From NCBI GenBank assembly GCA_023954595.1, contig JAGSHJ010000122.1, forward strand, positions 1-8,463: DNA of 8,463 nucleotides, given 5' to 3'. The DNA comes from Bacteriovoracaceae bacterium (GTDB lineage Bacteria > Bdellovibrionota > Bacteriovoracia > Bacteriovoracales > Bacteriovoracaceae). The notes under the pieces are model-generated. The model was not told the origin of the DNA. It did not search any database and was given only the letters and a program-made list of their open reading frames with translations. Both the position numbers and the translations under genes were made by a program. Shown piece by piece: positions 1-5,909 of the stretch. Each line of letters starts with the position of its first letter. The stretch's first letter is position 1.

Positions 1-171
1 AACATGACTGTAGAAGCACTTGATATTGACTACGTCCTCACATCAGCTGGTTTTAATCTTTGGTTTTCTCAAAACCTAGGAATGAGTCTGTATGGAACTT
101 ACGCCTTTGGAAATGATATTGAGTGGAACAACGGCGCAGCTCTTGGTGGCAGTCTTTTGATGAAGTTTTAG
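1..171 (+). CDS. 3' end of a probable outer-membrane beta-barrel protein (partial)
   Basis: Frame 1 is open from the first base to a TAG at 169-171, giving the last 56 residues of a protein whose start lies outside the window. The tail alternates hydrophobic/aromatic and polar residues in short strands (for example LTSAGFNLWFSQNLG, then MSLYGTYAFGN, then GAALGGSLLMKF) and ends in Phe. This is the usual pattern for the last strands and the C-terminal insertion signal of an outer-membrane beta-barrel. The family cannot be named from so short a piece. The gene converges on the next gene, with 2 bp between the two stop codons. It could instead be a soluble beta-rich secreted protein, but the terminal Phe favours a barrel. 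Confidence 0.65.
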   Translation, partial: NMTVEALDIDYVLTSAGFNLWFSQNLGMSLYGTYAFGNDIEWNNGAALGGSLLMKF

Positions 172-173
172 AC

Positions 174-1586
174 CTATTGCCAATTATACTTCATAAATAA
201 CGTCCATAAGTTTTCCTCTTTTGCTGCAAGCTCCTGTCTATTTACAAATTCTGCTGGAAGAGCATTCTGATAGTCTGGAACTTTCCCATCAAGAAAATCA
301 TACTTAATTCCTGCTTGATACTTCTCACTTCCCACTAACACTTCAATATACTGGCCACTTGTCTCACTACCATCAACATAAACCTTACTCTTATGGCCTG
401 CACTTGCTCTTGCCGCCACAGAAGAATTGAGCTGGTAATCCACAGTGAGGTTTGCATCTGCAGCTATGTAGCTCGAGCCTTCAACACCTGAAATCCTAGA
501 TTCAACATTACCATCTAGAAAACCACGCGTTCTAGTTCCCTCAAAAGTTGTATATCGCTTGCCGGCACCCACTTCTAGAAAAGGAGCTAGTTCATCTCCC
601 TCTTGTCCCTTGTTTGAATAAAGCCTGGCCGAGCCTGGTCTGGCCTTTACTGAAAGCTTATGCCAAGCAATCTGAGAACCTAGTGCGGAGAATGCGCCCA
701 AGGCCCCCTTCCCGTCACTCTTATTTAATTGATGAACACCACCACCGGCCTTCCAGTAAAACGCACTTCCTTGGGCCTGTTTTTCTAAAACAACCTTCCC
801 AAGGTTCTCTTCAATGAAGTTTTGATCAACGTGCCAATTGCCTTGTTCATCGCTCCAGAATCCAGAACGATCTCCTGTAGTAAAGTTTGTAAAAAGATTT
901 GATTCATAATCTATTGATAATTTATAGCCTGCATCACCGATGGCCTTGCTGAAAGAGACTTTAACCCCGTGGGTGTTGCCGATATCATCGCTTCCTCCAC
1001 CTTGAACTAAATCAGTGACACTGTTGTCGTTATGAATCCAAAAAGTAAAACTACCATTTTTGATTTGGTCAAAAATATCTCCAACCTTGGATTTATTCTC
1101 CGGAAAAAGTTTCTCAAGTGTTTCTTTTAGATCCTTGTCATCTTCAATTTCTAAAACTATTGAATCATTTGTTGCTGCGGCGGATGGTGGTTGTATTTCA
1201 CTTGGACCACAATCTTTAGTTTGTATTAATTTTGTGGGCGCAATAGAAGCAGCACTTGTGAAGGTGCTCGCATATAAAGTTGCAGACATAAGCGTCTGTG
1301 CAGAAATCATCCCCTGTATTTCCTTACAGGAAAATGATTTCTTAGTAAGCTTTTTGGTGCTCTTCTCACCACAGGCCCAATTCAATTCAAAAGACTTTTC
1401 ATCACTTCCACAAAGCCTTCCATTTTTTACACTTTGAACGTTTTGCGAAACAAGTAGTTCTTGGCATTTAACTTGATTTAGGGTTTCTTTTTCAAAGTAA
1501 TACTTACCATTTAAAAGGGCCGTGCATATGCAGTTTGCGAAGACGGACTGAGAGATAAAAAGAGATAAGATTATCAACTTCTTCAT
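174..1586 (-). CDS. Secreted 470-residue protein: Cys-rich N-terminal part plus LpxR-like beta-barrel (tentative)
   Basis: The start is supported by a clear Sec signal peptide (MKKLIILSLFISQSVFA, cleavage probably after Ala17). The sequence at the cleavage site is FANC, which is not a good lipobox, so a lipoprotein is unlikely. Mature residues 18-126 contain all seven cysteines (19, 21, 41, 59, 72, 87, 126), as in a disulfide-bonded periplasmic domain. Residues 100-175 are low-complexity and then acidic/helical. From about residue 178 the sequence becomes Gly/aromatic-rich with alternating strands to the end. The segment with HND at 185-187, then DDIGNTHG at 200-207, and later GSQIAWH with His309, resembles the Asn-Asp, 'YTxG' and His signatures of LpxR/DUF2219 lipid A 3'-O-deacylases. 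That match is from memory and is inference. The protein ends in Gln, not Phe, which is atypical for a barrel. No Shine-Dalgarno precedes the ATG. Presence of the gene is nearly certain; its function is not. Confidence 0.85.
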   Translation of the reverse strand: MKKLIILSLFISQSVFANCICTALLNGKYYFEKETLNQVKCQELLVSQNVQSVKNGRLCGSDEKSFELNWACGEKSTKKLTKKSFSCKEIQGMISAQTLMSATLYASTFTSAASIAPTKLIQTKDCGPSEIQPPSAAATNDSIVLEIEDDKDLKETLEKLFPENKSKVGDIFDQIKNGSFTFWIHNDNSVTDLVQGGGSDDIGNTHGVKVSFSKAIGDAGYKLSIDYESNLFTNFTTGDRSGFWSDEQGNWHVDQNFIEENLGKVVLEKQAQGSAFYWKAGGGVHQLNKSDGKGALGAFSALGSQIAWHKLSVKARPGSARLYSNKGQEGDELAPFLEVGAGKRYTTFEGTRTRGFLDGNVESRISGVEGSSYIAADANLTVDYQLNSSVAARASAGHKSKVYVDGSETSGQYIEVLVGSEKYQAGIKYDFLDGKVPDYQNALPAEFVNRQELAAKEENLWTLFMKYNWQ

Positions 1587-1592
1587 ACTGAC

Positions 1593-1621
1593 TTTATCGG
1601 ATAAAACACAATTCTTTTCAA
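1593..1621 (-). promoter_or_regulatory. Candidate sigma70-type promoter giving a leaderless mRNA for the 470-residue gene
   Basis: Read on the minus strand, TTGAAA (1621-1616; 5 of 6 to the -35 consensus) is followed after exactly 17 bp by GATAAA (1598-1593; 4 of 6 to the -10 consensus). Only six bases separate the -10 from the ATG whose A is at 1586, so the normal start distance puts transcription on that A. The bases before the ATG (GTCAGT) contain no ribosome-binding site, which fits a leaderless transcript. The rest of 1622-1737 is AT-rich. It holds no gene that I can see and no GC-rich hairpin with a U-tract that would terminate the gene upstream. A promoter further upstream with a poor ribosome site remains possible. 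Confidence 0.45.
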
Positions 1622-1737
1622 TAGGGACTTTGTTAAGATTAGGTCAGGCCTTGGAATTGTTATTAATAAATTTTTAATTTGCGTAACTAATTTTTTAAAA
1701 ATGATGAAGTCTGTTTAAATTTTGTTAATAAAAGAGA

Positions 1738-1917
1738 TTAAAAGTTGGAACGGTTTGTATCTTCATTTCTTGCAAAGACTGCGGCAATGATAAATAGAAT
1801 TACAAACATAATTAGAAAAACAACCGCCAACTCTCCCGCTAGGGCCGACACTTCTTCCTGCCCAGACAAAGCTGAAACAATAGAAAAGATAAATAGGACT
1901 ACAACCCAATGCAGCAT
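1738..1917 (-). CDS. DUF1328/UPF0391 (YtjA-like) small inner-membrane protein
   Basis: The minus strand encodes 59 residues beginning MLHWVVVLFIFSIVSAL, with TAA at 1740-1738. A strong ribosome-binding site (AGGAG, 1929-1925) lies 7 bases before the ATG. Two hydrophobic segments, about residues 3-18 and 26-49, flank a short loop (SGQEEVSALAGEL), and a polar tail (RNEDTNRSNF) follows. Length, the start with Met-Leu and Trp4, the loop with Ala-Gly before the second helix, and the basic/polar tail all fit the DUF1328/UPF0391 family, which is about 55 residues with two helices. The family has no firmly established molecular function; members are often linked to general or envelope stress. The gene is divergent from the HAD gene at 2060 and stands 151 bp upstream of the secreted 470-residue gene. 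Longer overlapping frames in this region are spurious. The family call is from pattern memory. Confidence 0.8.
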   Translation of the reverse strand: MLHWVVVLFIFSIVSALSGQEEVSALAGELAVVFLIMFVILFIIAAVFARNEDTNRSNF

Positions 1918-2059
1918 TGTTTTTCTCCTGTAAATTATTGAAATTTAAGTGCAAAGATAAGGCCACAGCAGTGTTTTTTCTATATAAAACCAATTTGATT
2001 CTAGACAACAGGCCACGGTTTTGCTTCATTAAAGCGGTCACTTAAAAAGGATATAAAAA
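1918..2059. promoter_or_regulatory. Divergent intergenic region holding promoters for the DUF1328 gene and the six-gene operon
   Basis: These 142 bp separate two divergent genes and must contain the start signals of both unless transcription comes from further away. For the plus-strand operon, AAGGA at 2047-2051 lies 8 bases before the ATG at 2060. A TATATAAA run (1981-1988) could serve as a -10 element, but I see no good -35 at the right distance. TTGATT at 1995-2000 also lacks a matching -10. GGCCAC occurs twice in the same orientation (1961-1966 and 2011-2016). Neither promoter can be fixed with confidence from sequence alone. Confidence 0.35.
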
Positions 2060-2941
2060 ATGAAACAACTCTCGCTTCTGATCTTCTTGGCCTTGTTTGG
2101 TCTTAACGCTTTTTCTATGGCCCTAGAGACTGACTCCTATGAGCAAATTAGAAAAACAACTCTAGAAAAAATTGAAAAATACGGTGCTAAAAATGTTCTT
2201 GTCGTTCTAGACATCGACAATACAACTTTGGCCATGCCTCAAAACCTTGGCTCTGATCAATGGTTTGGTTGGCAATCAGGAAACTGTATGGGCAAAGAAA
2301 AAACTCCTCCATTTTGTGTTGCTGACAACTTTGATGAGCTTCTTGATATCCAAGGACAATTGTTTGCCCTAAGCAACATGATCCCGACAGAGAAGGCCAC
2401 TGTAAAAGTTATCAAAGAGCTTCAATCAAAAGGTATAAAACTAATCCTACTTACTAGTAGAGGGCCTGTGTTTAGAAACGCAACTGAGAGAGCATTGAAG
2501 ATGAATGGTCTGACATTTAGAGAAAGTGCCATTGGTTCAGCAAATGGCTTTGCTTCTAGCTACACTCCATACGATCTTAAAAACCCAAAAGCATCAGGGC
2601 TTAACGCTTATGACATCAAATCAATGGGTAATAAATCACCAAGACCTGTAAGTTACATGAATGGTGTGTTTATGACTTCAGGCCTTAACAAAGGAATCAT
2701 GCTTAAAACACTCCTAGCTAAAACCAAGTCAAACTTTAAAGCAATCATCTTTGCTGATGATCACAAAAAACACACAGTTAGAATGCAGCAGATTATGGGT
2801 AAAGTTAAAGGCGTGGATCTAGTGACTTTTAGGTATTCAAAGATTGATCCAATCGTTAAAGCATTTCATGCTTCAGACAAAATGCCATCGATCAAAGCAT
2901 GGGAGGCAATTAAAGCGGCCTCACTAAAAGCTTTTAAATAA
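2060..2941 (+). CDS. Secreted DUF2608-type HAD-like phosphatase
   Basis: This 293-residue protein has a signal peptide (MKQLSLLIFLALFGLNAFS, cleavage near residue 19-20), so it should act in the periplasm or outside the cell. The HAD fold signatures appear in order. Motif I is DIDNT with nucleophile Asp51 and acid/base Asp53; motif II is LTSRG with Thr132/Ser133; a Lys at about 211 (GLNKG) could be motif III; motif IV is FADDH with Asp233 and Asp234. Asp51, Asp53 and the 233/234 pair would bind Mg2+, so the enzyme is predicted to be active as a phosphohydrolase. Substrate is unknown. Length and motif spacing fit DUF2608, a family I associate with Legionella- and Bdellovibrio-type bacteria. 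AAGGA lies 8 bases before the ATG. It is the first gene of the predicted operon, 18 bp ahead of the next start. Confidence 0.85.
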   Translation: MKQLSLLIFLALFGLNAFSMALETDSYEQIRKTTLEKIEKYGAKNVLVVLDIDNTTLAMPQNLGSDQWFGWQSGNCMGKEKTPPFCVADNFDELLDIQGQLFALSNMIPTEKATVKVIKELQSKGIKLILLTSRGPVFRNATERALKMNGLTFRESAIGSANGFASSYTPYDLKNPKASGLNAYDIKSMGNKSPRPVSYMNGVFMTSGLNKGIMLKTLLAKTKSNFKAIIFADDHKKHTVRMQQIMGKVKGVDLVTFRYSKIDPIVKAFHASDKMPSIKAWEAIKAASLKAFK

Positions 2942-2946
2942 CACTT

Positions 2947-2951
2947 GGAGG
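2947..2951 (+). promoter_or_regulatory. Ribosome-binding site that fixes the barrel gene's start at 2960
   Basis: GGAGG lies 8 bases before the ATG at 2960. An in-frame TTG at 2945 would add five residues (MEASK), but the GGAGG overlaps that codon and the added residues would spoil the start of the signal peptide. The ATG is therefore preferred. Confidence 0.8.
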
Positions 2952-2959
2952 CGTCAAAG

Positions 2960-4243
2960 ATGAAACAACTAATTTGCATTCTTGGCGTCTTTTTCCTCTC
3001 TTCAATTCAGGCCTTGGAGTATCAAGGCCAAATTGACTTCGAACACAGACAATTTGATAGCGATGCTGACTCAAGCACTCATGATTCGCAAACAAGTACA
3101 TTCATAAACCTGAATGCAAGTAAAGAGCTTCAAAACGTTAAGTTTCAGCTAGGACTGAAGGCACGTGATGCCTACGTTGATCATAATAGAGATTATCTTA
3201 ACTTGGATGATACAAATATCTCCTGGCAAGCCAGTGAATGGTCTCTGTCACTTGGTACACATATATTTAACTGGAAGATCATGGAGTTCTTCTCCCCGAT
3301 CGATTCAATAAATCCTAAAAACCTCTCAACAGGTAAGGATGTGGAAAGATTAGGGCTTCCATCTCTGGTCTACAAAAAAGAATTTGAATCATCTGAGCTT
3401 CAAGTAATCTACATCATTGATTCAAAATCAAGTGAGTATCCTCAAGCTCAAGACCGCCAAGGGTTAAGACTAAATCTTCAAACTCCAAAATATGTTGAGG
3501 ACAATGCAGAGCTATCGAATGGAGATGAGCTTTTTCAATTTATCCTTCGTTATAAAAAGAGCTTTGAAGACTTTGAGTTTGATGCTCACGTGGCCCAAAA
3601 ATATGACACATCATCACCACTAATCATTGTTGAAACTCCAAGCACTATTCCAGCAGCGCTAGAAGATCTGACAGTGAGGCCATATTACTTTCAGCTACAA
3701 CAGCTAGGCATGTCTATTCAGACTTCAAGAGAAGATTGGACATATAAACTTGAAGCAACCTCTCTAAACTACGAAAACACCGAAGTCGATTTCTTTGTTC
3801 CTCCATTAGGTGGCATCACAAAACTGACTCAAAAAGATCACTCAAAGCTTGCCCTAGGTGCTGAGCGCTCAATTTTCTACGATAACAATCACACGAGCAC
3901 ACTCTACTTCGAATACTTGAGTATTCTTGGTACATCCACAGAGGATGCTAGATCACTAGGTGCCTTTCAACGTGACGTCTTTTTTGGCCTTAAACACGCC
4001 TTAAATGACTTTAAGGGACATGAGTTCTCTCTCCTCCTCACATATGACCTCCAAGGCCATGATGAGTCTATATTTGGTCTAAGTCATGAATTTCGCCTAA
4101 ATTCTGCCTGGAAACTTGAATATGGCCTAACATTTATTGACGCGCCAAAACCAGATCCAACCGACCCCCTAGATTTTTATTATGGTTTGAAGCCATTGCG
4201 AGAATCGGATAACATGATGGTAACACTTTCACGTTATTTTTGA
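2960..4243 (+). CDS. Outer-membrane beta-barrel protein, DUF1302/porin-like
   Basis: From the ATG at 2960 the product is 427 residues, with a signal peptide (MKQLICILGVFFLSSIQA, cleavage near Ala18). The mature protein is built of amphipathic strands separated by charged loops (for example FQLGLKARDAYVD, WSLSLGTHIFNW, FEFDAHVAQKY, HTSTLYFEYLSIL) and ends in TLSRYF, a typical C-terminal barrel signal with terminal Phe. At residues 99-123 a Gly-x-His-x-Phe-Asn-Trp stretch leads into FFSPIDSINPKNLS. This resembles the 'W...Pxdx(I/V)NPrD' segment of DUF1302 and related alginate-export-like barrels. That resemblance is from memory. Such barrels often stand next to a COG2834 LolA-like gene, as here (8 bp gap). 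The cargo, if it is a channel, is unknown. An adhesin or structural barrel is an alternative. Confidence 0.75.
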   Translation: MKQLICILGVFFLSSIQALEYQGQIDFEHRQFDSDADSSTHDSQTSTFINLNASKELQNVKFQLGLKARDAYVDHNRDYLNLDDTNISWQASEWSLSLGTHIFNWKIMEFFSPIDSINPKNLSTGKDVERLGLPSLVYKKEFESSELQVIYIIDSKSSEYPQAQDRQGLRLNLQTPKYVEDNAELSNGDELFQFILRYKKSFEDFEFDAHVAQKYDTSSPLIIVETPSTIPAALEDLTVRPYYFQLQQLGMSIQTSREDWTYKLEATSLNYENTEVDFFVPPLGGITKLTQKDHSKLALGAERSIFYDNNHTSTLYFEYLSILGTSTEDARSLGAFQRDVFFGLKHALNDFKGHEFSLLLTYDLQGHDESIFGLSHEFRLNSAWKLEYGLTFIDAPKPDPTDPLDFYYGLKPLRESDNMMVTLSRYF

Positions 4244-4251
4244 GGTAAGTT

Positions 4252-4992
4252 ATGAAATTCACTCTCCTATTTTTTATCACCATAAACGCATGGTGTATGA
4301 GTGCTCGCGAGATCATGGAAAAAGTAGACAAGGCCAACAAAGGCATCATCGGTGCCAGTGGTGAAATGAGCATGACATTAATAGATGCTCAGGCCAACAA
4401 AGTTGAAAGGCTACTCAAGGCGCAAACACTTGAAGGTAATGCCCAAAATGATAAATCAATTCTTGAATTCATAAAGCCTCTAGATGTTAAAGGCGTAAAA
4501 CTTCTCACCCATACAATCAAAGACGACGCCAACAAACAATGGCTATATCTTCCACGCTTTAAAAGAGTTAAAAAGATCAACTCAAGAAATCAGTCTTGCT
4601 CTTTTATGGCCAGTGAGTTTTCGTATGAAGACATCGCAGGTCGACAGCTGGATAAATACAGTTACAAATTATTAAAAGAAGACGATAGTTCTTGGACTAT
4701 CGAGTCCACCCCGAAAACAAAAAGTGGCTACACTAAATTAATCTCCATAATTAATAAAGAGTACATGAATCCTGTAAAAACAGAATACTATGATCGTAGA
4801 TCAGAACTACTTAAAGTAGCTATTATGAGTAAGTTTGAGCCTCACAAAGTGAAAGACAAAACATTTCACCTGGCAAAAACAATTCACATGAAAAACCAAC
4901 AAACTAAAAAAGAGTCCATTTTAACTTGGAACAACAGATCGCTTGGTGTTTCTTTAAAAGAAAGTGACTTTAAGTCCACTAAATTGAAGTAG
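4252..4992 (+). CDS. LolA-like periplasmic 'outer membrane lipoprotein-sorting' protein (COG2834 type)
   Basis: This 246-residue protein begins with a short signal peptide (MKFTLLFFITINAWCMSA, cleavage near residue 18) and is predicted to be periplasmic. After the mature N-terminus (REIMEKVDKANKG) the strands are those of a LolA/LolB-like half-barrel, a fold that shelters acyl chains. The strongest family marks are the central block QWLYLPRFKRVKKI at about 97-109 and SCSFMASEFSYEDI at about 115-128. These match the 'YLP..(K/R)RV' and 'SFMgSdfsYeD' signatures of COG2834 proteins with the LolA_like domain (PF17131). True LolA is shorter and lacks this block, so this is probably not the housekeeping LolA. 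GAGG overlapping the upstream stop (4242-4245) lies 6 bases before the ATG. Relatives commonly accompany RND/MMPL exporters and DUF1302-like barrels; here the barrel is present and the exporter is not. Cargo is unknown: a lipid or a lipoprotein are both possible. Confidence 0.82.
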   Translation: MKFTLLFFITINAWCMSAREIMEKVDKANKGIIGASGEMSMTLIDAQANKVERLLKAQTLEGNAQNDKSILEFIKPLDVKGVKLLTHTIKDDANKQWLYLPRFKRVKKINSRNQSCSFMASEFSYEDIAGRQLDKYSYKLLKEDDSSWTIESTPKTKSGYTKLISIINKEYMNPVKTEYYDRRSELLKVAIMSKFEPHKVKDKTFHLAKTIHMKNQQTKKESILTWNNRSLGVSLKESDFKSTKLK

Positions 4993-4997
4993 GTATT

Positions 4998-5909
4998 ATG
5001 AAAGAACTACAACAGATTTACGATCAAGCGCAAGCTCATTTAAACGGCAAAAAAGACAAGATTGAACTTGCACTATGTAATCTCCTATCAGGCGGGCATA
5101 CACTTATTGAGGACCTTCCAGGAGTTGGTAAAACAACGCTTGTAAAATTCTTCTCTGAAGTTTTTGATTTAAAAATGTCTAGAACTCAATTCACCAACGA
5201 TCTATTGCCATCTGATATTATTGGAGCACAAATCTTTAATCGTAAAAGCGGTGAGTTTGAATTTCATCCAGGACCTATCTTTGGGGAGCTTTTTATGGCC
5301 GATGAGCTAAACCGTGCATCCCCTAAAACCCAAAGTGCTCTTTTGCAGGCCATGGAAGAAAAAAAGGTCACTGTAGATACCCAAACTTACCCTATGAGTG
5401 AAGTGTTTCACGTAATTGCCACTCAAAACCCAAGATCTCAAATCGGTACATTTGATCTTCCAGAGTCTCAACTAGATCGTTTTTCAATGAAAATAGATAT
5501 TGGATATCCTGATGAGGCCAATACAGTGGCACTACTTCGAGGCAAGACTTCATCTAGCACAAACATAATTACTGATAAGATTTCCAAAAGCTGGCTTCTT
5601 GAAGCTATTAATAAATGTCAGAACATTGAAGTCAGTGATTCTATCTTAACTTACATCTATAGACTCCTTGACGCTTCAAGATCAAATGCCAAGTACATGC
5701 CTTTGAGTAACCGGTGTGGGATTGATTTATTAAAAACATCAAAGGCCTGGGCCTGGATGAATGGTGAAACCCATGTACTTCCAGAGCATGTTCAACATCT
5801 ATTTGCTTGGGTTGCGGCCCATAGACTCTCTCATCCAAATTCGGCAACTGTGGCCCGTGAGAGGGAGCTTGCCCAACAACTACTAACAAGTGTAAATGTT
5901 AGACCATGA
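4998..5909 (+). CDS. MoxR-family AAA+ ATPase
   Basis: The 303-residue cytoplasmic ATPase has no signal peptide or membrane segment. In order it shows Walker A (PGVGKTT, 41-47), the MoxR-type block TQFTNDLLPSDIIG at 63-76, Walker B with LFMADELNRASP at 98-109, sensor 1 in ATQNP (Asn144), a likely arginine finger Arg161 in SQLDRF, and a lid helix with a sensor-2-type Arg near 239. All catalytic elements look intact and the length is typical. MoxR proteins act as chaperone-like ATPases, usually with a DUF58 or von Willebrand A partner encoded next door, and here the DUF58 gene overlaps by 4 bp. Usual partners feed membrane or periplasmic protein maturation. The ribosome site (GTAGG, 4989-4993) is modest and close, and it overlaps the preceding stop, so translation may be coupled to the LolA-like gene. 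Confidence 0.95.
   Translation: MKELQQIYDQAQAHLNGKKDKIELALCNLLSGGHTLIEDLPGVGKTTLVKFFSEVFDLKMSRTQFTNDLLPSDIIGAQIFNRKSGEFEFHPGPIFGELFMADELNRASPKTQSALLQAMEEKKVTVDTQTYPMSEVFHVIATQNPRSQIGTFDLPESQLDRFSMKIDIGYPDEANTVALLRGKTSSSTNIITDKISKSWLLEAINKCQNIEVSDSILTYIYRLLDASRSNAKYMPLSNRCGIDLLKTSKAWAWMNGETHVLPEHVQHLFAWVAAHRLSHPNSATVARERELAQQLLTSVNVRP

Noticed and set aside
548..1437. Two plus-strand open frames (548-817 and 1060-1437) inside the 470-residue gene
   Set aside because: Both are antisense shadows. The minus-strand frame has a signal peptide and continuous beta-rich structure, while the shadows have neither start signals nor plausible folds.
1524..1535. Cys19 of the 470-residue protein as a lipobox cysteine
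   Set aside because: The preceding residues are Val-Phe-Ala-Asn. Asn at -1 does not fit a lipobox, and Ala17 is a good signal-peptidase I site.
1745..1933. A 62-codon plus-strand open frame
   Set aside because: It is antisense to the DUF1328-like gene, has no ribosome-binding site, and shows no recognisable protein features.
1961..2016. Direct repeat GGCCAC at 1961-1966 and 2011-2016 as an operator
   Set aside because: GGCC is abundant throughout the window, the repeats are only six bases long, and their flanks do not match. Chance or the genome-wide bias explains them.
1763..2041. A 92-codon minus-strand open frame covering the intergenic region and the small membrane-protein gene
   Set aside because: It has no ribosome site and an unlikely composition. 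It overlaps the well-supported 59-residue DUF1328-like gene in a different frame on the same strand.
2945..2959. TTG at 2945 as the start of the barrel gene
   Set aside because: The GGAGG ribosome site overlaps this codon and is ideally spaced for the ATG at 2960, which also begins a clean signal peptide.
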